A stretch of 22,884 nt of DNA. It comes from an uncultured Clostridium sp. (GTDB lineage: Bacteria; Bacillota; Clostridia; TANB77; CAG-508). The translations under genes were made by a program, and so were the position numbers. Location of the stretch: contig USMB01000027.1 of NCBI GenBank assembly GCA_900555615.1, forward strand, positions 1 through 22,884. The letters are read 5' to 3'. Below the pieces are notes generated by a model. It was not told the origin of the DNA and made no database searches. It worked only from the letters and a program-made list of their open reading frames with translations. Of this stretch, positions 1-6,477 are shown piece by piece. The first letter of the stretch is position 1; the number at the start of each line of letters is the position of its first letter.

Positions 1-958
1 CAAATGGTCCATTGTTTACACTAAATGTCATAGATACTGTTGGTTCATCAATATCAACAAATGGTATTTTTTCTGGGTTGTTGAAATCACAGATTGTATC
101 TCCAATATGAATATTTGGAATACCAGCAACTTCAATAATATCTCCTGCAGAAGCTTCATCAACTTCAACTTTCTTTAATCCCATATGTGTATAAACTTTT
201 GCAATTCTTCCTTGTGAAACTTTATCATCTTTTTCACAAATGCTTACAGGCATACCAACTTTTATTGTTCCTCTTTCAAGTCTTCCTACTGCAATTCTTC
301 CAACATAATCATCATAATCGATGTTTGAAACTAACATTTGAGCAGGTCCATCAACTTCACAATTTGGAGCTTGAATTGTATTTATTATTGTTTCAAATAA
401 ACATGTTAAATCTCCATCTGGATCATCTAAATTTAATTTTGCAACTCCATTTTTTGCTGAAGCATATACTACTGGGAAGTCTAATTGATCATCATTTGCT
501 TCCAATTCTATAAATAATTCCATTACTTCGTCTAATACTTTTTGAGGTTCTGCACCTGGTCTATCAATTTTATTAATTACTACGATTGGTTTTAAGTTCA
601 TTGCTAATGATTTTTTTAATACTTCTCTTGTTTGAGGCATTGCACCTTCAAATGCATCAACCAACAAAAGTACTCCATCAACTGTTTTTAAAACTCTTTC
701 TACTTCTCCACCAAAATCAGCATGTCCAGGAGTATCAACTATATTGATTTTTACTCCATTAAACATAACAGCTGTATTCTTAGCTAATATTGTGATTCCT
801 CTTTCTTTTTCTTGATCATTTGAGTCCATTACTCTTTCTGCTACTTGTTCATTATCTCTAAATACATGGCTTTGTCTTAATAATGCATCTACTAATGTTG
901 TTTTTCCATGGTCAACGTGTGCTATAATTGCGATATTTCTTATATTTTTATTATTCAT
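1..958 (-). CDS. typA: Ribosome-associated GTPase TypA/BipA (N-terminal part)
   Basis: Translation-factor-family GTPase that acts at the ribosome in assembly and stress adaptation. The visible 319 codons start with MNNKNIRNIAIIAHVDHGKT. They show the P-loop AHVDHGKT (residues 13-20), the switch region with ERGITI, DTPGH (75-79) and NKID (129-132), followed by the start of the beta-barrel domain II. This order and wording are those of TypA/BipA rather than LepA or EF-G. The ATG at 956-958 follows an AAGGAGA ribosome binding site seven bases upstream. The C-terminal half lies beyond the left edge, so completeness cannot be judged. It lies 69 bases downstream of plsC on the same strand, with two short repeats in the gap and no clear promoter of its own, so co-transcription with plsC is likely. 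Confidence 0.95.
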   Translation of the reverse strand, partial: MNNKNIRNIAIIAHVDHGKTTLVDALLRQSHVFRDNEQVAERVMDSNDQEKERGITILAKNTAVMFNGVKINIVDTPGHADFGGEVERVLKTVDGVLLLVDAFEGAMPQTREVLKKSLAMNLKPIVVINKIDRPGAEPQKVLDEVMELFIELEANDDQLDFPVVYASAKNGVAKLNLDDPDGDLTCLFETIINTIQAPNCEVDGPAQMLVSNIDYDDYVGRIAVGRLERGTIKVGMPVSICEKDDKVSQGRIAKVYTHMGLKKVEVDEASAGDIIEVAGIPNIHIGDTICDFNNPEKIPFVDIDEPTVSMTFSVNNGPF

Positions 959-976
959 TTTTCGTTCTCCTTCTAT

Positions 977-1009
977 TTGTTAATTTGGGGTCGGTCCTTT
1001 TTTTCGCAT
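977..1009 (+). repeat. Dispersed GGGGTCGGTCC repeat, copy A1
   Basis: Single-arm copy of the short dispersed repeat family, in the leader of typA. Bases 986-1009 match 24 of 24 bases of the reverse complement of the copy inside asnB (6664-6687). The left end is degenerate: TTGTTA where other copies have ATGCGA. It overlaps copy A2 by two bases at TCGCATGCGA, so the two stand head to tail. Confidence 0.8.
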
Positions 1010-1040
1010 GCGAATTTAGGGTCGGTCCTATTTTTTGCAT
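1008..1040 (+). repeat. Dispersed GGGGTCGGTCC repeat, copy A2
   Basis: A 33-base copy running from ATGCGA to TTGCAT, matching the asnB copy (6664-6696, reverse complement) at 29 of 33 positions by eye. It overlaps the last codons of plsC, and the plsC TAG stop (1028-1030) lies inside it. Confidence 0.75.
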
Positions 1041-1627
1041 TCTGCTAATTTTATTATTTCATCCATTATTTCTTCTGTAATTTCATCTAATTCATCTTTG
1101 CTTCTGCCTTTAAAGTCCATTGGCTTTCCATATCTTATAGTCATCTTGTGGAAAAGTTTCTCTCCACCACTTATCCCAACAGGAATTACTCTTGCACCAG
1201 TTCTTACAGCAAAAAATGCAGCACCATCTTTTACTTTTTCTCCTTTTTCTAGTCCATTTCTTGTCCCTTCTGGGAATAAAGCTATACTCTCACCATTTTT
1301 CAAAGCTTTTAATGTTGTTTTTACTGCTGATAAATCTTTAGAATCTCTTTTAACATATATTCCTCCAAAAACAACTCCTAAAAATGCGAAAAGTGGATTT
1401 TTCTTAAGTTCTTCTTTAGCAAGAAATCTTACATGCCTTTGAGCTGTAACTACTATTAATGGTGGATCTTTATATGTTCTATGATTTCCACAATAAATAA
1501 GTGGTTCTTTTTTGTCCTTTGGAATGTTTTCTTTTCCCTCAACTTTTACTCTATAAAACACTAAGAAATATAGTCTTATAAAAAATCTTACTATTACTCT
1601 AATTATTTTTTTTACTACTTCTTTCAT
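1028..1627 (-). CDS. plsC: 1-acyl-sn-glycerol-3-phosphate acyltransferase (PlsC family)
   Basis: Membrane-associated acyltransferase that acylates lysophosphatidic acid to phosphatidic acid in phospholipid synthesis. The 199-aa product is of normal length. It has an N-terminal hydrophobic segment (about residues 8-26), the catalytic HX4D box as NHRTYKD (H49, D54) and the substrate-binding block FPEGTRNG (118-125), the two signatures of the PlsC/LPLAT family. Its start lies three bases after the stop of the upstream Asp23-fusion gene, so the two are probably translationally coupled. The last codons (E-C-K-K-stop) lie inside dispersed repeat A2, so the C-terminus may have been reshaped by the repeat. 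Assignment to the family is firm; the exact acyl acceptor is inferred. Confidence 0.9.
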   Translation of the reverse strand: MKEVVKKIIRVIVRFFIRLYFLVFYRVKVEGKENIPKDKKEPLIYCGNHRTYKDPPLIVVTAQRHVRFLAKEELKKNPLFAFLGVVFGGIYVKRDSKDLSAVKTTLKALKNGESIALFPEGTRNGLEKGEKVKDGAAFFAVRTGARVIPVGISGGEKLFHKMTIRYGKPMDFKGRSKDELDEITEEIMDEIIKLAECKK

Positions 1628-1630
1628 TTG

Positions 1631-2476
1631 TTACACCTCTTCTTTCCCAGGAACATACACATTTTTGACAATAACATCCATTGTCACAACATTCATTGCT
1701 GTCAAATTTTCTATTTCTTTTATTGACTTTTCTTTAAATATTCTTAAATTTTCCTGAATATTATATCCATATGTTACTACTAGTTCAATATAAATACTTG
1801 GACCAGTTTCTGTGCTTGTTACTCTTGTCCTTATAACTCTATGGATAGCAGGTATTTCTTTTGCTAAATATTCTATTATTTGTCTAAATACTGTATCTGA
1901 AATAGTAAATTTCCCTAAGTAACTAAATGTTGGTCTTATTATTGTTTTTTCTGATATATATGGTTTCTGCCCTATTCCTTTTGATTTAAAAATCTGTAAA
2001 GGGTCTAATAAATATCCCGAGAAATCTTTCTTTAGTTCAAATGTCGGCACTGGAATAACATGTTTTCCTTCTGTTACGCGTATATGTCGTGCTGTTTGCA
2101 TTTCTTCTTCTGTTGCAACTTCATTAATATATGTTGTTTCAGAAATTTCTGGTAAACCTAAGTTTGTAGCAATTTTTTGAACCATTCCATCAGATGTTCC
2201 TAATATTAAAATTTTGTCCGGCTTGTATTTTTTTAAAGCTTTTTCTATTGGCTTTCTTTCTTCATTTTCATAAAATAATGCATGTTTTACTGTTTCTATC
2301 TTTGTTGGTGCCTTTTTAGCAGATAATCCTGCAACAATTTCATTATCCATGATTAATAATCCATCATCTATTATGAAATGTATTCCTTTTTCACTTGCTA
2401 CCATTTGTGCTCTATAACTTTTTCCAGTCCCAGACGGTCCTACAAATGCATATACTTTTATTTTTTCAAATAACAT
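1631..2476 (-). CDS. P-loop NTPase fused to Asp23/Gls24 domain
   Basis: A 281-aa protein with two apparent parts. The N-terminus has a Walker A motif GPSGTGKS (13-20) and a hydrophobic strand ending in the acidic stretch IIDDGLLIMD (about 35-44), so a nucleotide-binding domain is likely. The C-terminal quarter (about 190-278) contains VVTYGYNIQENLRIFKEKSI and ends NVYVPGKEEV. This pattern is characteristic of the Asp23/Gls24 (DUF322) envelope-stress family, which normally consists of small stand-alone proteins. The middle region (about 90-190) is not recognised. The start is preceded by AGAGGAG. It lies immediately upstream of plsC, which suggests a membrane or envelope-linked role. No substrate can be named. 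What is seen is the two motif sets; the fused-domain reading is inference. Confidence 0.75.
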   Translation of the reverse strand: MLFEKIKVYAFVGPSGTGKSYRAQMVASEKGIHFIIDDGLLIMDNEIVAGLSAKKAPTKIETVKHALFYENEERKPIEKALKKYKPDKILILGTSDGMVQKIATNLGLPEISETTYINEVATEEEMQTARHIRVTEGKHVIPVPTFELKKDFSGYLLDPLQIFKSKGIGQKPYISEKTIIRPTFSYLGKFTISDTVFRQIIEYLAKEIPAIHRVIRTRVTSTETGPSIYIELVVTYGYNIQENLRIFKEKSIKEIENLTAMNVVTMDVIVKNVYVPGKEEV

Positions 2477-2512
2477 TTTTTTCTCCTCTTATTTATTGCT
2501 TGTTTTCAATGA

Positions 2513-2535
2513 GAAAGGCACGATTTGTCGTGCCT
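2513..2535 (-). terminator. Hairpin after the family 2 glycosyltransferase
   Basis: GGCACGA (2517-2523) pairs with TCGTGCC (2528-2534) around a four-base loop, 26 bases past the stop of the gene ending at 2561. On the minus strand it is followed by a short, impure U run, so termination may be partial. The next gene has no obvious promoter and may depend on read-through. Confidence 0.6.
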
Positions 2536-2560
2536 CTATTTTTCTAATTTTTCTCTAGTG

Positions 2561-3823
2561 TTAAATCTTTTCTGGTGCTTCTTCGGCATCAGTTGCAGTT
2601 ACTTCTGCAATCTTTATATTTCTAACATGGTCAATTTTTTTCCATGTTGTTTCTCTTTTAAATAAACATTTAATATTGATTATTACCCATGTTCCAATGA
2701 ATGCTGGATAGCATAGTAATCCTTTTATCATAGGTTTTATTGGCTTTTTATCTAATATCATTGCAAGTAATGCTGTTCCAATTGGTAATAGTAATGTTGG
2801 TATTACATAATTTAATAGATTTACTACAAATTCTGCACTGTTCATCGTTTGTGATGCATACATTACACAATTAATTAACATTAATACCATTGTTATTACA
2901 AGCATTGGTGTTGTTCCAGCAATATACAAAAATCCATCTAAATTCATTAATGTTTTGTGCTCTTTTACTGCTAAGAATAAATCTTTTGTATATTTTTTTA
3001 TACATTGCATATGCCCAACTGTCCATCTGCTTCTTTGTGACCATGATTGTTTAAATGATGTTGGTTGTTCATCATATACAATAGCATCTGTTGCCCAACC
3101 TAATTTTTTACCTTTTATAATTCTTTTTAGAGAAAATTCAATATCTTCTGTTAATGTTTCTGTTTCCCATCCATTTGGTTTTACTACATCAAATTTAACC
3201 ATAAATCCTGTACCATTTAATAATGGTGATAAGCCTATATTATATCTTGCTAAATGGTATAATCTGTGCATTGACCAATAAAATAATGCATATCCTGCTG
3301 TAATCCAGTTGTCTGTTGGATTTTTGATATCTCTATATCCTTGAACTACATCTTCTCCTTGGCATAATTTTTTATTCATATTTACTATAAAGTCTTTGTC
3401 AACAATGTTATCTGCATCAAAAACAAAAAAGGCATCATAATCAGCATTTTCTTCAATTTTTTGTTTTAAAAACCATTGTAATGCATAGCCTTTTGTTTTG
3501 TGAGCTGGATCAAATCTCTCAAAAACTATTGCTCCTGCATTTCTAGCTACTTCTGCAGTATTGTCTGTACAGTTATCTGCTATTACATATATATCATATA
3601 AATTTTTATCATAAGTTTGATTTTTTAAACTTTCTATCAGATTAGCTACTACTGCCTCTTCATTATGTGCTGGTATTATAGCCATAAACTTATGATTTTT
3701 GTTTGTTAAATATGGTTTATCTTTTAATTTTACTAATGAGCATAAACTTACTACCGTTTGATAGCACCAATATGCCGTTAAAACATAGACTAATACTTGC
3801 TTTAGTATATACAAATACTCCAT
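2561..3823 (-). CDS. Processive family 2 glycosyltransferase, membrane-bound
   Basis: A 420-aa membrane glycosyltransferase of the cellulose/hyaluronan/poly-GlcNAc synthase type. One hydrophobic segment lies at about residues 5-30. The cytosolic catalytic domain follows, with IPAHNEE (50-56), ADNCTDNT (82-89), the DXD motif FDADN (D136, D138), TED (225-227) and QRSRW (263-267). Three or four C-terminal membrane segments follow (about 290-395). D, DXD, TED and QXXRW together mark a processive enzyme polymerising a beta-linked polysaccharide at the membrane, but the sugar cannot be told from sequence. It is transcribed from its own promoter at 3899-3927 and appears monocistronic or partly read through into the Asp23-fusion gene. 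Confidence 0.85.
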   Translation of the reverse strand: MEYLYILKQVLVYVLTAYWCYQTVVSLCSLVKLKDKPYLTNKNHKFMAIIPAHNEEAVVANLIESLKNQTYDKNLYDIYVIADNCTDNTAEVARNAGAIVFERFDPAHKTKGYALQWFLKQKIEENADYDAFFVFDADNIVDKDFIVNMNKKLCQGEDVVQGYRDIKNPTDNWITAGYALFYWSMHRLYHLARYNIGLSPLLNGTGFMVKFDVVKPNGWETETLTEDIEFSLKRIIKGKKLGWATDAIVYDEQPTSFKQSWSQRSRWTVGHMQCIKKYTKDLFLAVKEHKTLMNLDGFLYIAGTTPMLVITMVLMLINCVMYASQTMNSAEFVVNLLNYVIPTLLLPIGTALLAMILDKKPIKPMIKGLLCYPAFIGTWVIINIKCLFKRETTWKKIDHVRNIKIAEVTATDAEEAPEKI

Positions 3824-3838
3824 TTTTTCCCTCTCTTT

Positions 3839-3853
3839 TGTCCTAAATAAGGA
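3839..3853 (-). promoter_or_regulatory. Small hairpin in glycosyltransferase leader
   Basis: GTCCT and AGGAC form a five-base-pair stem with a five-base loop just upstream of the AGAGGG ribosome binding site of the gene starting at 3823. It may affect initiation. The stem is short and no known riboswitch matches. Confidence 0.3.
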
Positions 3854-3898
3854 CTTTTCTATTTTCTTCCTTTTTTATTCTATTTTTCCACCTTTTAT

Positions 3899-3927
3899 AT
3901 TATACTATTATTTATTTTTTTTTGCAA
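3899..3927 (-). promoter_or_regulatory. Sigma-A promoter of the family 2 glycosyltransferase
   Basis: On the minus strand TTGCAA (3922-3927) is followed by a 17-base spacer and TATAAT (3899-3904). It sits 76 bases upstream of the start codon. Confidence 0.75.
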
Positions 3928-3963
3928 TATTTTTATCAAAATTTCTTTAATTTATACCTACAA

Positions 3964-3992
3964 TTGACACCTACTTTTTATTATGCTATAAT
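3964..3992 (+). promoter_or_regulatory. Consensus promoter of the orphan 154-aa gene
   Basis: TTGACA (3964-3969), a 17-base spacer ending in TGC, then TATAAT (3987-3992). This is a full consensus -35 and -10 with an extended -10 TGN, so strong constitutive transcription is expected. The start codon is 51 bases downstream. Confidence 0.85.
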
Positions 3993-4042
3993 TCCAATTG
4001 TTGTTTATTTATATTTTCCAACTGATTAGAAGGGAGACAACT

Positions 4043-4507
4043 ATGTACTTAATTAAGAAGCTTTCTACTCAAAATGGTGCCTTAGTAGCCGAAAATGGAA
4101 TTCGGATCATCAAAATGTGGGATTCTGACTCGAACAAATCAAATTTCAGTATTTTCAATGGTTTTTGGGGCTCAACAGACATTTATGTTTCCAAACTCAC
4201 AGATATTTCAAAATTTCAAAAAGTCTGTCACAGCCTTTATTTGCTTTCATATGCAACTAAACTGATTTCCAAAAACACTGATAACAACTCGAAAAATTTT
4301 AAATTTTTTGTGGATGATTATCAGCCAAACAACATTGAAGGATATATTTTATTTATTGAGAACGAAAAAAATATAAGTACTGATGGACAAATCATTTTTA
4401 GCGATTCACCTAACCAGATAGTAGTAATACTAAAAAATGGTCAATATCTTGATTTTTCAGGCAAAAAAGCAACTGTTCAAAAAGATATTTTAGTCTTACA
4501 CGTATAA
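4043..4507 (+). CDS. Hypothetical protein, 154 aa
   Basis: Not recognised. The start is set at the ATG at 4043 because AGAAGGGAG lies eight bases upstream and the open frame upstream of it lies in the promoter leader. The product is soluble-looking, with no signal peptide or membrane segment. It is a mix of short beta-like stretches (YLIKKLS, GIRIIKMWDS, QIVVILKNGQYLDFSG) around one helical segment (KFQKVCHSLYLLSYATKLIS). It is a single-gene unit with a consensus promoter and a shared terminator, facing pyruvate kinase tail to tail. The strong promoter, clear ribosome binding site and lack of overlapping alternatives make it a real gene. No function is proposed. Confidence 0.75.
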   Translation: MYLIKKLSTQNGALVAENGIRIIKMWDSDSNKSNFSIFNGFWGSTDIYVSKLTDISKFQKVCHSLYLLSYATKLISKNTDNNSKNFKFFVDDYQPNNIEGYILFIENEKNISTDGQIIFSDSPNQIVVILKNGQYLDFSGKKATVQKDILVLHV

Positions 4508-4520
4508 TAATTAAGCACTA

Positions 4521-4556
4521 AAAAAAGACAGGGAATTTAATTTCTCTGCCTTTTTT
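4521..4556. terminator. Bidirectional terminator between convergent genes
   Basis: GACAGGGAA (4527-4535) pairs with TTCTCTGCC (4542-4550), with one mismatch and one wobble. It is flanked by an A run on the left and a T run on the right, so it can serve both the 154-aa gene (plus) and pyk (minus). Confidence 0.8.
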
Positions 4557-4566
4557 ATATATTATC

Positions 4567-6000
4567 TTAGATTCTTATGATTCCACCAAGATATTTTTTT
4601 GTCATACCACTAATGCATGTTTTAGCTCCTCCTGAAAGAACTACAACATCACCTTTTTCAAGGATTTCTTTATCTTTTAATTTTTGAATTCCATTGTCAA
4701 TTGTTTCTTCAATTGTTTCACCTGCATCAACATAGATTGGTGTAACGTTCCAAGCTAAAGCTAATTGACGGAATGTTCTCTTATTGTCTGTTATAGCTAA
4801 GATTGGGCATCCAGCACCTAAACCTGATAATCTTCTTGCTGAATCTCCTGTATGTGTATAAACTACAATTGCATCAGCATTCATGTTTTTAGCTGTTACA
4901 CATGAAGAATATGCAAGTTTTGCTTCATCATCTGGTAATACGATATCTTCACTGTTTGTGAATCTCTTCCAGTAATGAATTTCTGGTTCAACTCTATTTG
5001 CTATTTTAACCATTGTTTTAACACACTCTACTGGATAATCACCTTGAGCACATTCTCCAGAAAGCATGATAGCACTTGTTCTATCATAAATAGCGTTTGC
5101 TACGTCACTTGCTTCTGCTCTTGTTGGTAATGGTTGATGTGTCATTGATTCAAGCATTTGTGTAGCTGTTATAGCTGGTTTGAATAATTTATTACATGTT
5201 CTAATAATTCTCTTTTGAACTACTGGTGGTTCTGTAAAGTCTGTTTCTGTAGCCATATCACCACGAGCTATCATTTGAGCATCTGCTTCATCAAGGATAG
5301 CATCTAAATTTGATAATCCTTCTATATTTTCTATTTTTGTTATTATTTGGATGTCTTTTCCACCATTTTCGTCTAATACTTTTCTAACATTTCTTATATC
5401 ATCTAAGTTTCTTGCAAATGAAATTGCAACAAAATCATAATCATGTTCACAAGCTGATTTTAAGTCTGCAATATCTTTTTCAGCTAAACCTGGTAATCTG
5501 ATTACTGTTCCAGGTAAGTTCATTGTTTTTCTGCTTCCTAATCCATTTCCATGAACTACTGTTGTAACAATATCTTTTCCAACAATTTCGTCAACTTTTA
5601 ATTCAATTGCACCATCATCAATTAAGATTTTTGTTCCTGGTTGTACATCTTTGTATAATTCTTTATATGTTACAGAAACTTTTTCTTCGTCTCCTGTAAT
5701 ATCTTCATTTACTAATGTGAATTTTTGTCCATCTTTTAATTGAATTTTTGTGTTTTTACCTGTATATAACATTCCTGTTCTTATTTCAGGACCTTTCATA
5801 TCAAGTAACATTGGGATAGGTAAATCTAATTCTTCTCTTAGTCTTGCAATTGTTTCAGATTTTTCTGATTGTTCATCCCAACTTCCATGAGAATAATTGA
5901 TTCTACATACGTTTAAACCTGCTTCAAATAATTCTTCTAATTTGTTTTCACTAGCTGGACCTATTGTTCCTACTATTTTTGTTTTTCTTAATCTTTTCAC
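4567..6000 (-). CDS. pyk: Pyruvate kinase
   Basis: Glycolytic enzyme converting phosphoenolpyruvate and ADP to pyruvate and ATP in the cytosol. The 477-aa product begins KTKIVGTIGPASEN, then carries CRINYSHGS, LLDMKGPEIRTG, FVAISFARN, IITKIENIEG, MIARGDMATE, TATQMLESM and IYDRTSAIMLSGECAQGDYP, in the order of the family. The usual ARGDLGVE and TDAVMLSGETA blocks are present in divergent form. The length matches the short form without the C-terminal PEP-utiliser extension found in Bacillus. The start is a GTG at 5998-6000, chosen because AGGGAGG lies nine bases upstream and no ATG fits. It has its own promoter (6035-6062) and a bidirectional terminator. Confidence 0.95.
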   Translation of the reverse strand: MKRLRKTKIVGTIGPASENKLEELFEAGLNVCRINYSHGSWDEQSEKSETIARLREELDLPIPMLLDMKGPEIRTGMLYTGKNTKIQLKDGQKFTLVNEDITGDEEKVSVTYKELYKDVQPGTKILIDDGAIELKVDEIVGKDIVTTVVHGNGLGSRKTMNLPGTVIRLPGLAEKDIADLKSACEHDYDFVAISFARNLDDIRNVRKVLDENGGKDIQIITKIENIEGLSNLDAILDEADAQMIARGDMATETDFTEPPVVQKRIIRTCNKLFKPAITATQMLESMTHQPLPTRAEASDVANAIYDRTSAIMLSGECAQGDYPVECVKTMVKIANRVEPEIHYWKRFTNSEDIVLPDDEAKLAYSSCVTAKNMNADAIVVYTHTGDSARRLSGLGAGCPILAITDNKRTFRQLALAWNVTPIYVDAGETIEETIDNGIQKLKDKEILEKGDVVVLSGGAKTCISGMTKKYLGGIIRI

Positions 6001-6034
6001 TTTTAATTCCTCCCTTAATTTTACAACTTTGTTT

Positions 6035-6062
6035 ATTATATCACTTACTTATAATAAGTCAA
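6035..6062 (-). promoter_or_regulatory. Promoter of pyk with overlapping palindrome
   Basis: On the minus strand TTGACT (6057-6062), a 16-base spacer, TATAAT (6035-6040). The spacer and the edge of the -35 carry the palindrome ACTTATAATAAGT (6047-6059), which could be an operator or may be chance in AT-rich DNA. Confidence 0.65.
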
Positions 6063-6093
6063 GTTATAATCTTTAACGCAAACATAACACGGC

Positions 6094-6119
6094 AAAAAAC
6101 GCCCTACTATTACGGCGTT
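6094..6119 (-). terminator. Terminator of rpmF
   Basis: On the minus strand AACGCC (6114-6119) and GGCGTT (6098-6103) pair around a ten-base loop, followed by a T run (plus-strand A run 6094-6099). It lies just past the rpmF stop. Confidence 0.8.
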
Positions 6120-6129
6120 CATCTGCTTA

Positions 6130-6315
6130 CTATTCTTCTACTTTTTTTGCAACTACTTCTTTTCCATCATAATATCCACAGTTAGAGCAAACTCTATGTG
6201 GTAATACTGGTTCATGACAATGTGGGCAAGTAGCAAATTTTGGTTGTTCTACTTTCCATGTTGATCTTTTTGAATGTGTTCTAGCTTTTGACCATCTTCT
6301 TTTTGGTTGTGCCAT
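6130..6315 (-). CDS. rpmF: 50S ribosomal protein L32
   Basis: Small large-subunit ribosomal protein, 61 aa. It opens MAQPKRRWSKARTHSKRSTW, the conserved L32 N-terminus, and has the zinc-binding cysteine set C30-P-H-C33 and C43-S-N-C46, so it is the zinc-containing form. The ATG at 6313-6315 is preferred over an upstream in-frame ATG because GGGGGG lies seven to twelve bases before it and L32 begins there in all relatives. The usual upstream partner yceD is absent. A consensus promoter at 6402-6430 drives it alone, divergently from asnB. Confidence 0.95.
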   Translation of the reverse strand: MAQPKRRWSKARTHSKRSTWKVEQPKFATCPHCHEPVLPHRVCSNCGYYDGKEVVAKKVEE

Positions 6316-6376
6316 CTTAATCCCCCCTCGCATTAAAGATATATTTATATATCTATTCATTTTTTACAATCTATAT

Positions 6377-6394
6377 CGACAAACATTTTTGTCA
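6377..6394 (-). promoter_or_regulatory. Short inverted repeat in rpmF leader
   Basis: GACAAA and TTTGTC with a four-base loop lie close to the expected transcript start of rpmF. It could be a leader hairpin or an operator; no known L32 leader motif is recognised. Confidence 0.25.
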
Positions 6395-6401
6395 CCTTAG
6401 A

Positions 6402-6430
6402 ATTATACTAAGATTTTTACAATTTGTCAA
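6402..6430 (-). promoter_or_regulatory. Consensus promoter of rpmF
   Basis: On the minus strand TTGACA (6425-6430), 17-base spacer, TATAAT (6402-6407): full consensus, fitting a ribosomal protein gene. Confidence 0.85.
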
Positions 6431-6477
6431 CATCTTTTCGATAATTTGTGCATATAATTTGAAATAGGAGGCTTTTT

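Noticed and set aside
187..513. Plus-strand open frame inside typA, and similar leucine- or phenylalanine-rich frames opposite other genes
   Set aside because: These are shadows of AT-rich coding strands without ribosome binding sites; the opposite-strand proteins have clear family motifs.
6047..6059. Palindrome in the pyk promoter as a defined operator
   Set aside because: Only 13 bases of A/T-rich symmetry, easily due to chance; left as a note in the promoter entry.
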